A stretch of DNA of 64,000 nucleotides from Thiobacillus sp. (GTDB taxonomy: Bacteria; Pseudomonadota; Gammaproteobacteria; Burkholderiales; Thiobacillaceae). Made by a program: the position numbers and the translations under genes. The notes below the pieces were generated by a model. The model was not told the DNA's origin. It ran no database searches and saw only the letters and a program-made list of their open reading frames with translations. The stretch covers positions 84,953-148,952 of the forward strand of contig WGNC01000007.1 of NCBI GenBank assembly GCA_016124745.1, in the 5' to 3' direction. The first letter of the stretch is position 1. Every line of letters begins with the position of its first letter. This document shows, in pieces, positions 20,183-29,679 of this stretch.

Positions 20183-22657
20183 TCAAGCCTTGATACGCAC
20201 GGGCTGAACCCGCCAGATTTCCTCGGCGTACTCGCGTATGGCGCGGTCCGATGAGAATCGTCCGATGCGCGCCACGTTGAGGATGGACATCCGCGTCCAG
20301 GGTTCGACGTCGCGATAGTGGGCATCCACGCTGTCCTGGCAATCCAGATAGGCACGGTAATCGGCACAGACCAGATAAGGATCGTGCCCGCGCAAGTTTC
20401 CGGTGAGCGGAGCAAACAGCTGCCGGTCGCCGTGCGAGAACAGACCGGAGTCAATCAGGTCCATGGAATGCCGTAATTCGGGGTCGTTGTCCACGACCTG
20501 CCAGGGTTGATAACCGGTGTTCAGCCGCTCCTGGACCTGCGAGGCAGTTAGGCCGAACAGAAAAAAGTTTTCCCCACCCACTGCTTCGCGTATTTCCACA
20601 TTCGCGCCGTCCAGGGTACCGATGGTGAGCGCGCCATTCATCGAAAATTTCATGTTGCCGGTGCCCGAGGCTTCCTTGCCAGCGGTCGAGATCTGTTCGG
20701 ACAGGTCGGCTGCCGGATAAATGCGCTGGGCATTGGTGACGTTGAAATCGGGTATGAACACCACTTTGATCTTCTGGTTGACCTGCGGATCACGGTTGAC
20801 CACTTCGGCCACGGAGTGGATCAGCTTGATGATCAGCTTGGCCATGTGGTAGCTGGGCGCGGCCTTGCCGCCGAAGATGAAAGTGCGTGGCGCGACCTCG
20901 AGATCTGGGCTGTTCTTCAGGCGCCAATATAGACTGACGATATGTAGCAGGTTGAGGTGCGGGCGCTTGTATTCGTGGATGCGCTTGGCCTGGATATCGA
21001 AAAGCGAAGCTGGATCGACGGCGATACCGGTAGCATGGCCAATGTAAGCCGCCAGTTTCTGCTTGGCTGCTTGTTTGACCTCGCGCCAGCGCGCCCGAAA
21101 GCTGGCGTCATCCGCCCAGGGTTCCAGGCGGCGCAAGGAGTCCAGGTTACGCAACCAGTCGCCATCAATGGTGTCCGCGATCAAACGGGCCAGGGGCGGA
21201 TTGGCCAGTGCGATGAAGCGGCGCGGCGTGACGCCGTTGGTCTTGTTGCTGAATTTCCCGGGCCAGAGATCGTGGAAGTCGCGCAGGATGGTGGTCTTCA
21301 ACAGGTTTGTATGAAGCGCCGCGACCCCATTGATGGCGAAGCTGCCTGCGGCCGCGAGATGGGCCATGCGTAGCCGTCGGACGGGCTCCTCGGCGATCAG
21401 CGACATGCGCATGACACGTTGCTCATCGTCGAGAAAGTTCATACGCACTTCGTCGAGAAAGCGACGGTTGATTTCGTAAATGATCTCAAGATGTCGTGGC
21501 AGGGTGCGCTGGAACAGGTCAATCGGCCAGGTTTCCAACGCTTCGGGCAACAGCGTGTGGTTGGTGTAGGCAAAGCTTCGGCGGGTGATGTCCCATGCCT
21601 GCTCCCAGAGCATTTCGTGCTCATCCACCAGCAGGCGCATCAACTCCGGGATCGCGATGGCCGGATGGGTATCGTTGAGCTGGGCAACAAACTTGTCCGG
21701 GAAGCCGGACAGGTCGCCCAGATCACGCAACGTCATGCGCACCATGTCCTGCAGGGAACAGGAAACGAAGAAATACTGCTGTTTCAGGCGCAGTTCCTTG
21801 CCGACTTCCGGCTCGTCGTTGGGATAGAGCACCTTGGTGAGGTTCTCGGCCACCACCATCTCTTCGACCGCGCCGTAGTAATCGCCCAGGTTAAAGGCCT
21901 GGAAGTCGAAGGAGTCATGCGCCTCCGCTTTCCAAAGCCGCAGCAGGTTGGCGTTGATGACGCCGTAGCCAAGGATGGGCGTGTCGTAGGCGACGCCATA
22001 CACCGTGCAGCCGGACTTCCATCTGACGCGCAAGCGGCCATGCTCATCATGGTATTGCTCGGTGTGACCACCCAATTTGACGGGAAAGCGCCGTTGCCGG
22101 TTCGGCAGTTCCCACGGATTGCCGTCGCGCAGCCAGGCATCGGTCACCTCCATTTGCCAGCCGTCCTTGATGACCTGGTCGAATAGGCCGAACTCGTAGC
22201 GGATGCCGTAGCCAATTGCGGGAATTTCGAGGGTGGCAAGGGAATCCAGGCAACAGGCGGCGAGGCGTCCGAGACCGCCATTGCCTAGACCGGGTTCCTG
22301 CTCCTGTTGCAGGACGGTTTCGAGATCCAGCCCCATTTTGCTCAAGGCTTCGTCGAGATTGTCTCGCAATCCCAGATTGAGAATGTTGTTTCCCAGATGC
22401 GGCCCCAGCAGGAATTCCGCCGAGAGATAGCAGACCGTCCTGGCGTTGCTCCGCTTGTAGTTCTCGCCAGTTGTGATGAAGCGTTCCAGAATGCGGTCGC
22501 GCACGGTGAAGGCAAGCGCGGTATAGAAATCGAACGGCGTTGCCTTCTCAAACGAACGCGCGGTAAGGTAAAAAAGGTTATCGATGAATGAGCGGCGCAA
22601 GGCATCGACGGAACGTGCGGCGCGGGTACGCAGGGATCTTTCGGCGACATCCGACAT
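20183..22657 (-). CDS. glgP: Glycogen/starch phosphorylase
   Basis: GlgP releases glucose-1-phosphate from alpha-glucan chains. The 824-residue length and the conserved blocks YLSAEFLLGPHLGNN, GNGGLGRLAACCLDS and QLNDTHPAIAIPELMR are those of the family. The segment EASGTGNMKFSMNGALTIGT, carrying the pyridoxal-phosphate lysine, is present near the C-terminus. The other glg genes are not in the window. A phosphoketolase remnant lies just upstream, so the area may once have held a larger sugar-phosphate cluster. Confidence 0.97.
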   Translation of the reverse strand: MSDVAERSLRTRAARSVDALRRSFIDNLFYLTARSFEKATPFDFYTALAFTVRDRILERFITTGENYKRSNARTVCYLSAEFLLGPHLGNNILNLGLRDNLDEALSKMGLDLETVLQQEQEPGLGNGGLGRLAACCLDSLATLEIPAIGYGIRYEFGLFDQVIKDGWQMEVTDAWLRDGNPWELPNRQRRFPVKLGGHTEQYHDEHGRLRVRWKSGCTVYGVAYDTPILGYGVINANLLRLWKAEAHDSFDFQAFNLGDYYGAVEEMVVAENLTKVLYPNDEPEVGKELRLKQQYFFVSCSLQDMVRMTLRDLGDLSGFPDKFVAQLNDTHPAIAIPELMRLLVDEHEMLWEQAWDITRRSFAYTNHTLLPEALETWPIDLFQRTLPRHLEIIYEINRRFLDEVRMNFLDDEQRVMRMSLIAEEPVRRLRMAHLAAAGSFAINGVAALHTNLLKTTILRDFHDLWPGKFSNKTNGVTPRRFIALANPPLARLIADTIDGDWLRNLDSLRRLEPWADDASFRARWREVKQAAKQKLAAYIGHATGIAVDPASLFDIQAKRIHEYKRPHLNLLHIVSLYWRLKNSPDLEVAPRTFIFGGKAAPSYHMAKLIIKLIHSVAEVVNRDPQVNQKIKVVFIPDFNVTNAQRIYPAADLSEQISTAGKEASGTGNMKFSMNGALTIGTLDGANVEIREAVGGENFFLFGLTASQVQERLNTGYQPWQVVDNDPELRHSMDLIDSGLFSHGDRQLFAPLTGNLRGHDPYLVCADYRAYLDCQDSVDAHYRDVEPWTRMSILNVARIGRFSSDRAIREYAEEIWRVQPVRIKA

Positions 22658-22748
22658 GGCGGGTTTCCTTTGAAGCAGGGAAGAATCTAATCGTCACACT
22701 TCGCCTGCGCGAGCGTGACGGTCTGCGCGGTCTGCCCTCTACAGGTAC

Positions 22749-23045
22749 TCAATATGGCCACACCCACGCATCCGCCTCTGGCAGATCGACGCCATTTTCC
22801 CAGGCGTAATTACGGCACTCGATCTGCATGTGACGCAGCTTCTGCCTGACGTGGGCGCGAGCCACGCGCAGGGCGGGAATTCCGTCGATCACGTCGATGG
22901 CCAGGCTGAAGCGGTCGATCTCGTTCTGGATCGCCAGTTCCAGCGGGGTATTGATGCCGCCTTTCTCCTTGTAGCCGCGCACAGGCATGTTGTCGTGGTT
23001 GTGGCGACGGGAGGCATGGCGAACGGTGCCCGTCCAGTTCGCATT
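22749..23045 (-). pseudogene. 3' fragment of a phosphoketolase gene
   Basis: About 85-95 codons encode the extreme C-terminus of a phosphoketolase (about 800 residues when whole): RRHNHDNMPVRGYKEKGG, then NTPLELAIQNEIDRFSLAID, then a natural end WVWPY and stop. Nothing upstream on either strand matches the missing N-terminal nine-tenths, and a strong terminator lies just upstream, so it cannot be translated as an enzyme. It is a decayed remnant next to glgP. Confidence 0.8.
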
Positions 23046-23070
23046 CTGGATGCCTATCCTTCGACGCATC

Positions 23071-23098
23071 AAAAAACAACGGCGCTGGAGTGCGCCGT
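23071..23098 (-). terminator. Rho-independent terminator (minus strand) downstream of ppk2
   Basis: Read on the minus strand, arms ACGGCGC and GCGCCGT (plus coordinates 23092-23098 and 23079-23085) enclose a 6-nt loop and are followed by TG and six T. It would stop transcripts coming from ppk2, about 260 nt after its stop codon, and isolates the phosphoketolase remnant and glgP from that transcript. Confidence 0.8.
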
Positions 23099-23360
23099 CA
23101 AGTCACCTCGGAGGAGTCCTTAGAAAACGCATGAAGAGTGCGCAAGAGAAACTCTACGCGCAGTTCATTGCATCCTCATGACAAATCCAGATGCTGATGT
23201 CTGACAGCCGTTCCGGTCGTGAAATGCAGGAAATCGGTCACGGGGCAAGTTGGCGATAGACGCTTGGGGCTTCCTCTTCGGACTTGCTGGAACCATGGCC
23301 CCTCCGGTGACGGAGGAGCGGCAGCCTTGACCCGCCCTATAGATCGCACGGGGGGTGCGC

Positions 23361-24284
23361 TCAATACACTGCGGGGACGATCATTTCCTCGGGCGTTGGC
23401 AGGCGCAGGTAATCCGGGTTGAACACCCGCGCGGGCAGTTCGACCGGCTCGTGCTCGATCTCGCCATAGGGGACCTGGCTGAGCAGGTGGCGGATGCAGT
23501 TCAGGCGAGCCTTCTTCTTGTCCACGCCCTCGACCACCCACCAAGGCGCCTCGGGGATGTGGGTGCGCTCAATCATCTCCTCCTTGGCCTTGGTATAGGC
23601 CTCCCAGCGGCGGCGAGACTCCATATCCATGGGTGACAGTTTCCATTGCTTGAGCGGGTCGTGGATGCGCATGAGGAAGCGGCGATGCTGTTCGTCATCG
23701 GTGATCGAGAACCAGTACTTGATCAGGATGATGCCGGAGCGGATCAGCATCTTTTCGAATTCAGGCACGCTGCGGAAGAACTCTTCCAGCTCTTCGTCGT
23801 TGCAGAAACCCATGACCCGCTCTACACCGGCCCGGTTGTACCAGCTGCGGTCAAACAGGACCATTTCGCCGGCGGCCGGCAGGTGCGAAACGTAGCGCTG
23901 GAAATACCACTGGCTCCGTTCACGCTGACCTGGAGCGGGGAGCGCTGCGACGCGGCAGACGCGCGGGTTCAGGCGCTGAGTGATGCGCTTGATGACACCC
24001 CCCTTTCCAGCTGCATCGCGCCCCTCGAAAAGGACCACGACCTTGAGCTTCTTATCGACCACCCAGTCCTGCAGTTTGACCAGCTCTCCCTGCAGGCGGA
24101 ACAGTTCCTTGAAGTAGAAACGGCGGTCGCCGTCTAGTTGGGCGGTGGCTGCATCGGTGGCCTCACGGATAAGATTATCCATGCGGTCATCGTCAATCTC
24201 CATCTCCAGTTCTTCGTCAAGGCTGTCGAGCACGTCATCGTGCAAACGACGTTCATATTCGCTTTTTGCGTCGGATTTTTCCAT
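23361..24284 (-). CDS. ppk2: Polyphosphate kinase 2
   Basis: PPK2 enzymes transfer phosphate between polyphosphate and nucleoside diphosphates or monophosphates. The 307-residue protein has the Walker A motif FEGRDAAGKGG, the lid region QRERSQWYFQRYVSHLPAAG and Walker B DRSWYNRAGVE, all in single-domain form. The start at MEKSDAKSEY is preferred; the frame stays open 39 codons further upstream, but that extension looks non-conserved. The acidic N-terminal stretch (LDEELEMEIDDD) is unusual but not unique. Confidence 0.92.
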   Translation of the reverse strand: MEKSDAKSEYERRLHDDVLDSLDEELEMEIDDDRMDNLIREATDAATAQLDGDRRFYFKELFRLQGELVKLQDWVVDKKLKVVVLFEGRDAAGKGGVIKRITQRLNPRVCRVAALPAPGQRERSQWYFQRYVSHLPAAGEMVLFDRSWYNRAGVERVMGFCNDEELEEFFRSVPEFEKMLIRSGIILIKYWFSITDDEQHRRFLMRIHDPLKQWKLSPMDMESRRRWEAYTKAKEEMIERTHIPEAPWWVVEGVDKKKARLNCIRHLLSQVPYGEIEHEPVELPARVFNPDYLRLPTPEEMIVPAVY

Positions 24285-24560
24285 GTCGATTGGCTTGGTG
24301 GATGACTCGGCAGCCCGGGCATGCCTGGGTTGGAAGCTTCGTTCAGAACAGATCTCGCAAAGCGACGAACGCGAATGGGCCTTCACTGGGAGCAAAAGCA
24401 TGATTGTTCATCGCGTACTCCTTTTTCTTGGCTGAAAGGGTTTGCTTGTTATCGCCGACCCGTTCGGAAGATTATTCATCAAGGGTTACAGAACTGTGAC
24501 AACGCAGCCCGCGCACGTCCCGCCTTAAAATTTGTCGGGTAAGCGGCCTGTCATCGCCTT

Positions 24561-24572
24561 GTCTTGCAAGAC
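24561..24572. promoter_or_regulatory. Perfect 12-bp palindrome upstream of DUF2934 gene
   Basis: GTCTTGCAAGAC is fully self-complementary and lies 72 nt before the DUF2934 start, between two divergent genes (ppk2 and the small gene). It could be an operator, but there is no second copy to support that. Confidence 0.25.
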
Positions 24573-24643
24573 GCCTAGCATCAACGATAGGTGCTGAGCC
24601 ACCTGCAAGAACGTCAACGCTGAGTAATGGAAGGAGATACGTC

Positions 24644-24859
24644 ATGAATGAAGAGAACATGCATGCAGATGTTGCTGATGAAGCCGGTCATCAACACCAT
24701 GCGGAACAAGAGCACCCAATGCGCCACGGCTGGATTGCCACCTATGCATACTTTCTGGCAGAAGCAAGAGGCTTTACTCCCGCGAATGCTATTGACGATT
24801 GGCTGGCCGCTGAGCGCGCATACATGGAAGAAGGTTTGGCCAAGGGTGAGTCGGATTAA
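24644..24859 (+). CDS. DUF2934 family small protein
   Basis: The 71-residue protein has the compact DUF2934 motif WIATYAYFLAEARGFTPANAIDDWLAAER preceded by a His- and Glu-rich N-terminus. The start has a clear ribosome-binding site (AAGGAG). The family is common in proteobacteria, often near glycogen or stress genes; its role is unknown. It is divergent from ppk2. Confidence 0.85.
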   Translation: MNEENMHADVADEAGHQHHAEQEHPMRHGWIATYAYFLAEARGFTPANAIDDWLAAERAYMEEGLAKGESD

Positions 24860-25025
24860 TCAGGTTTGCGCGGCCACTGGCTGCCAGAATTCAACCCGAT
24901 GGCCCCTGTCAGGGACTGCGCGCCGAGCGTTCGTCCAGCACTGGAAACCTGACCAGCATGCCTATAATTTAGGCGCCATGATGAATCATATATACCGTTT
25001 ATATTTATGGCACTTATAGGCAAGG

Positions 25026-25048
25026 TTATCCACAGTATTTGTGGATAG
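25026..25048. promoter_or_regulatory. Pair of facing DnaA boxes
   Basis: TTATCCACA (25026-25034) is the E. coli consensus DnaA box. Five bases later comes TGTGGATAG, an inverted near-perfect box. An AT-rich patch lies at 24965-25020. No replication gene is nearby, so this is not proposed as the chromosomal origin. The same bases could also form an RNA hairpin. Confidence 0.45.
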
Positions 25049-25151
25049 TTCAATCGCGAGGATCGGCTGCCGCTTGTTGTCATTCACGAACTTGTAACAT
25101 TAGGTTCGTTTCGGCACTGGTCAGGCCCACCAGTTAATGAGGCTATTTCAA

Positions 25152-25415
25152 TCAGCTTGTTTCGGTCTTTGATTCTTTGCTTATTTCGGCCGCTTTTTCT
25201 CGCCATTCATGCAGGTCTTCATCCTCAATCTCAAGCTGAATCGCCACAATTGTTAAGTCACTTAACTTCTTGTCCTCCAGTCTGCGCATGAGCTGATTCA
25301 ACATGCGGATTGAATTGAGTTCGACAGGCTCACCACGAACGGAATGAATCAGCGCTTCCCAAATTCTTCCATTGAGTGGACGCCTTCCAGCCTGCGGACT
25401 CCAGTCGCTGCTCAT
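25152..25415 (-). CDS. Hypothetical protein with an embedded repeat module
   Basis: This 87-residue acidic frame has no recognised family, signal peptide or membrane helix; its C-terminal half is predicted helical and strongly charged. Residues SVRGEPVELNS are encoded by a copy of the dispersed repeat (25318-25342), so the frame was either extended or interrupted by repeat insertion. There is no good ribosome-binding site. It may be a real small gene or a chance frame. Confidence 0.35.
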   Translation of the reverse strand: MSSDWSPQAGRRPLNGRIWEALIHSVRGEPVELNSIRMLNQLMRRLEDKKLSDLTIVAIQLEIEDEDLHEWREKAAEISKESKTETS

Positions 25416-25614
25416 GTCAATTGAGCGGTGCTATGAATGCTTAGGGGCCGAAGAACGGCCCTATTGAGCGGCAAGTCTTGTTGGCCGACAATCAGCATGG
25501 GACAAGCGCAACGACCGAAAAGGGGGCCAAGACTCGGGGGGCGTTGCGCGTCGTTCAGCAGGCCCGAGCCTGCCGGGATTAAGCCATCCAGGCTGGCTCG
25601 GGTAAAATGCCGTC

Positions 25615-26427
25615 ATGAATGCTCCCGCGCTCCTCGACACGCCACCCGCACCCGTCATCAAGGTGATGGGCGAGCCGTTCACCGAACTGCCGCAGGATCT
25701 CTACATCCCGCCGGACGCCCTCGAGGTGTTTCTCGAGGCTTTCGAAGGCCCGCTCGATCTCCTGCTCTACCTGATCCGGCGCCAGAACCTCGACGTGCTG
25801 GACATCCCGATGGCGGCGCTGACCCGGCAGTACATGGCCTACGTCGAGGCGGCACGCGCGACGCGGCTGGAACTCGCGGCGGAATACCTGCTGATGGCGG
25901 CGATGCTGATCGACATCAAGTCGCGCATGTTGCTGCCACGCAGGGAGCAGGCCGAGGAAGCAGGCGAGGGCGACGATCCGCGCGCCGAACTGGTGCGCCG
26001 GCTGCTGGAGTACGAACAGATGAAACTGGCGGGCCAGCATCTCGATGCCGTGCCGCAGGCAGGGCGCGACTTCGACACCGTCAGCGTGTTCCTGCCCGCG
26101 GCGGCGAAGCGTTTGCCGAGCCTGCATCCGGAAGAACTGGCGGCGGCCTGGCTGGCGATCCTGTCGCGCGCGAAAAACCGCACGCATCACCGCATCGGTC
26201 GCCAGGATCTTTCGATTCGCGAGTTCATGAGCCGGATCCTGAAGCAGTTGACGCCAGGGGAATTCATTGAATTCAAAGAGTTGTTTCCTGAGTCTTCTAC
26301 GGTACATGAACTCGTGGTCACGTTCCTGGCGGTGCTCGAACTGACCAAGGAAACCCTGCTCGACGTGACACAGGCCGAGCCGTTTGCTCCCATTTACGTA
26401 AAACTCCATGAATCTGCAACCGAGTGA
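25615..26427 (+). CDS. scpA: Segregation and condensation protein A
   Basis: ScpA is the kleisin of the SMC-ScpAB condensin that compacts the chromosome. The 270-residue protein has the N-terminal kleisin signature [23 protein letters not shown] and [16 protein letters not shown], and a C-terminal winged-helix part ending in [19 protein letters not shown]. It overlaps scpB by 20 nt, as usual for this pair. A hairpin (25563-25570 with 25595-25602) and TAAAAT lie just before the start. Confidence 0.95.
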   Translation: MNAPALLDTPPAPVIKVMGEPFTELPQDLYIPPDALEVFLEAFEGPLDLLLYLIRRQNLDVLDIPMAALTRQYMAYVEAARATRLELAAEYLLMAAMLIDIKSRMLLPRREQAEEAGEGDDPRAELVRRLLEYEQMKLAGQHLDAVPQAGRDFDTVSVFLPAAAKRLPSLHPEELAAAWLAILSRAKNRTHHRIGRQDLSIREFMSRILKQLTPGEFIEFKELFPESSTVHELVVTFLAVLELTKETLLDVTQAEPFAPIYVKLHESATE

Positions 26428-27085
26428 CCAACCCGAGGATTTGAAGGTCGTGCTGGAAGCCGCGCTGCTGGCAGCCGTCGAGCCGCTGTCGCCAGCCGAC
26501 CTCAAGCGCATGTTCGAAAAGGACCTGTCCAACGACGTGCTGCGCCGTGCCCTCGACGAATTGCGCGCGCAATGGCATGGACGCGGCGTCGAACTGGTGC
26601 AGGTGGCCGATGGCTGGCGCTTCCAGACGCGCGCCGAGATGCAGCCCTGGCTGTCGCGACTGAAGAACGAGAAACCGCCGCGTTATTCGCGCGCGGTGCT
26701 GGAAACGCTGGCCATCATCGCCTATCGGCAGCCGGTGACGCGCGGCGATATCGAGGACATTCGCGGCGTGTCCGTCAATCCCAACATCATCAAGACGCTG
26801 GAGGAGCGCGGCTGGATCGAGGCCATCGGCCACCGCGATGTGCCCGGTCGCCCCGCGCTTTTCGGCACGACCGGGCATTTTCTCAGCGACCTGGGACTGC
26901 GCACGCTGTCCGAGTTGCCGCCGCTGGAAGAGCTTGGCAATCTCGTCACCCCCGATGAAACCGCATTGATACCTGAATTGCGCGAGGAATTGCAGGACAA
27001 TGATGTCTCTCTAACGTTTGGCGCGGTGATCGAAACCGCCCGCGTCCTTACCGCACCCGACAGTGCAGACACCGAGATTGTTTGA
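26408..27085 (+). CDS. scpB: Segregation and condensation protein B
   Basis: The 225-residue protein has the paired winged-helix pattern of Scp[21 protein letters not shown] near the start, then [20 protein letters not shown] and [19 protein letters not shown]. ScpB dimers bind the ScpA linker. The gene sits between scpA and rluB, a conserved order. Confidence 0.95.
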   Translation: MNLQPSDQPEDLKVVLEAALLAAVEPLSPADLKRMFEKDLSNDVLRRALDELRAQWHGRGVELVQVADGWRFQTRAEMQPWLSRLKNEKPPRYSRAVLETLAIIAYRQPVTRGDIEDIRGVSVNPNIIKTLEERGWIEAIGHRDVPGRPALFGTTGHFLSDLGLRTLSELPPLEELGNLVTPDETALIPELREELQDNDVSLTFGAVIETARVLTAPDSADTEIV

Positions 27086-27087
27086 CT

Positions 27088-27978
27088 ATGGCCCGTCCCG
27101 CATCGCCCATCCGCCGTTCGCCTAACGCCCCCATGGGACGCGCGGCGAGCCGCCTGCAGCAGGCTCTCGCGCCGGAGGCTCCCAGCGAACGCTTGCAAAA
27201 GGCGCTGGCTTCAGCCGGCATCGGCTCGCGCCGCGAGATGGAGGAATGGATCGCCGAAGGCCGGGTGCAGGTCAATGGCGAGACGGCCACGATCGGCAGC
27301 AAGGTCGGCCCGCGTGACGTGGTCAAGGTCAGCGGCCGTCGCGTCTACCTGCGCTTCGAAGACAAGCGCACGCGCATCCTGATCTATCACAAGTCGGAAG
27401 GCGAGATCGTCAGCCGCGACGACCCCAAGGGTCGCGCGACCGTGTTCGACGCGCTGCCCCGGCTGCGCGGCGCCAAGTGGATTTCCATCGGCCGGCTCGA
27501 CTACAACACCGACGGCCTGATGATCTTCACCACCTCGGGTGAACTCGCCAACAATCTGATGCATCCGCGTTTCGAAGTCGAGCGCGAATACGCGGTGCGG
27601 GTGCTGGGCGAGTTGACGGAAGACATGATTGCGCAACTGCTGGCCGGGGTCGAACTCGACGACGGTCTGGCGCAATTGCAAAGCTGCTTCGCGGCAGGCG
27701 GAGAAGGCGCCAATAAATGGTATCGCGTGGTCATCAAGGAGGGCCGCAAGCGCGAAGTGCGGCGGCTGTTCGAGCATTTCAACCTGACGGTGTCGCGCCT
27801 GACGCGTATCCGTTTTGGCCCGATTGCGCTGCCGCCGCAATTGCGCCGTGGCCAGAAAATGGAACTCGACGACGACCTGGTCGCGCGCGTGCTGGAGTGG
27901 GCAGGCATGGCCGCCTCGCCGCGCCGGCAAAAACGTGGGGTGCCGGACAAGCACACGCGCAAGCCGCGCATCCGCTGA
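27088..27978 (+). CDS. rluB: 23S rRNA pseudouridine synthase RluB type
   Basis: This RsuA-family enzyme has an N-terminal S4 RNA-binding domain (ERLQKALASAGIGSRREME) and a catalytic domain with GRLDYNTDGL, where the Asp is the nucleophile. E. coli RluB modifies U2605 of 23S rRNA. The start is placed at the ATG two bases after the scpB stop; a TTG at 27082 is the alternative. The C-terminus is basic, as in RluB. At 296 residues it is of normal length. Confidence 0.93.
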   Translation: MARPASPIRRSPNAPMGRAASRLQQALAPEAPSERLQKALASAGIGSRREMEEWIAEGRVQVNGETATIGSKVGPRDVVKVSGRRVYLRFEDKRTRILIYHKSEGEIVSRDDPKGRATVFDALPRLRGAKWISIGRLDYNTDGLMIFTTSGELANNLMHPRFEVEREYAVRVLGELTEDMIAQLLAGVELDDGLAQLQSCFAAGGEGANKWYRVVIKEGRKREVRRLFEHFNLTVSRLTRIRFGPIALPPQLRRGQKMELDDDLVARVLEWAGMAASPRRQKRGVPDKHTRKPRIR

Positions 27979-28079
27979 GAACGTACTCAACAAGCCGTCA
28001 CTGGCCCTGTCGTTCATCCGAGTGTCGTTTAGCCAGATTCAGACGACATAGGCCATGGTGATTCTCGGGATCGGCGTGG

Positions 28080-29651
28080 TCACGCGAACGTCGCGGCGGC
28101 ACCGATGATGAGCGTCGACACGATGAGCAGGGCCAGCAACAGCGGCCAGACGAAGCGGACGTATTTGTCGTAACCGACCTTCGCGATCGCCAGCCCGGCG
28201 ACGACGACGACGCTGGTGGGCGTCACGATCAGCGCGAGCCCGTGGCCCATGGCCCAGGCGGTGATCGTGGTGGCACGGCTTACCTGGGCGAAGTCGGCCA
28301 GCGGCGCCAGTAGCGGCATCGCCAGCGCCCCATGCCCCGAACTGGAGGGCAGTAGGACGGCCAGCGGAATGTTCACCAGGATCGTCAGGAAGGTGAAGAC
28401 GCCAGCCGACGCGCCGCTCACAAGCTGTTCCATCGAGTGAAGGATGGTATCCAGCGTCTGGGTGTTGTTGAGGATCGCCGACACGCCGCCGGCCAGCAAC
28501 ACCACCATCGCCGGGCCCATCATGTCCGATGCGCCGGCGGCAATCAGCCGTACCGTTTCCTTCTCCCCCAGGTTCGCCACAAAGCCCACCAGCACAGAGG
28601 CCAGGATGAACAGCATGGCCAGCTGCGGGAACCACCAGTTGAGTTCGAACCAAAAGGCTTGCGCACCCACTACCTCGTGGAGCAGGAGATCTTCGGCGGG
28701 AGCGGTGCCGCCGCCGATCACGCTGGACCAGGGAATGACGGAGAAGATCATCAGTCCGAAGGCAAAGGCGGTAATCGCCAACACCCACTTCTGGGTTGCC
28801 GTCAGCCGGTTCTGCACGCCGGCCTCCGCGTCCTTGCTGTCGGTCACGGCTGCTGTCGAGTCCTCCGCGTCGTCCCAGCCGACCAGCGACGCGCCAGGGT
28901 CCTTGCGGATTCGGGCTGCGTAGCGCAGCACCCAGGCGACGGCCATCGCGGTCAGCACGACCCACAGGATGCTTCGCAAGACGATGCCGTCGCCGATGGT
29001 GACGCCCGCTTCGCCTGCGGCGACGCCGATGGAAAAGGGGTTCACGGTCGAGGCCATGACGCCGATCTGCGCGCCGATGATGATCATCGACGCGGTGACC
29101 AGTCGGTCATAGCCCAGCGCCGTCATCAAGGGAATGAAGAGGGCGTAAAAGCCTAGCGTCTCGACCGAGAAGCCCATGGTCGAGCCGAGCAGCGAGAACA
29201 GCACCATCACGGAGGCGATCAATAGCCAGCCCTTGTCGCGCAGGCGGTTGGCCAGCTCCGCGACGGCCACTTCGAGGCTGCGCGTAGCGAAGCTGACCGA
29301 GATGAAGGCACCGATCGACATGATGAAGACGATGACCCCAATCTGGCCGAAGATCCGGCCGATCGTTTCGGTATCGACGACTTCCGTATTGACGCTGCGC
29401 AAGCCGTAGACGCCGTTGATGGGCGCCAGAATCAGTTGCTGTACCATTTCGCCGAACGACAGCGGCGATGGAATTTGCGTGTAGGTGCCGGGGATCGGCG
29501 AGCCATCCATATCCGCCAGATAGCGGCCAGCCGGGACGAATAGCACCGCAATCCAGACCAGGAGGGTCACGATCGCCAGCGTGGTGACCGCGCCCGGAAA
29601 TCTGGAGGCGCTGCGCTTGGGCGCCGCTGTCCCGGTTTCGCTCGTGTCCAT
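28080..29651 (-). CDS. YfcC-family (DcuC/ArcD-like) amino acid transporter
   Basis: The 523-residue protein has about 12 membrane helices, a central cytoplasmic acidic loop at about residue 260, and YfcC family patterns such as PINGVYGLR and VNPFSIGVAAGEAGV. Members are ion-coupled carriers, and several lie with arginine deiminase genes, suggesting arginine, ornithine or citrulline transport. It is the last gene of the arcD-arcA-barrel unit, 28 nt after the outer-membrane gene. The substrate is inferred from context only. Confidence 0.85.
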   Translation of the reverse strand: MDTSETGTAAPKRSASRFPGAVTTLAIVTLLVWIAVLFVPAGRYLADMDGSPIPGTYTQIPSPLSFGEMVQQLILAPINGVYGLRSVNTEVVDTETIGRIFGQIGVIVFIMSIGAFISVSFATRSLEVAVAELANRLRDKGWLLIASVMVLFSLLGSTMGFSVETLGFYALFIPLMTALGYDRLVTASMIIIGAQIGVMASTVNPFSIGVAAGEAGVTIGDGIVLRSILWVVLTAMAVAWVLRYAARIRKDPGASLVGWDDAEDSTAAVTDSKDAEAGVQNRLTATQKWVLAITAFAFGLMIFSVIPWSSVIGGGTAPAEDLLLHEVVGAQAFWFELNWWFPQLAMLFILASVLVGFVANLGEKETVRLIAAGASDMMGPAMVVLLAGGVSAILNNTQTLDTILHSMEQLVSGASAGVFTFLTILVNIPLAVLLPSSSGHGALAMPLLAPLADFAQVSRATTITAWAMGHGLALIVTPTSVVVVAGLAIAKVGYDKYVRFVWPLLLALLIVSTLIIGAAATFA

Positions 29652-29679
29652 ATTGTTGTTTCTGCTGGTTGTATTGGTT

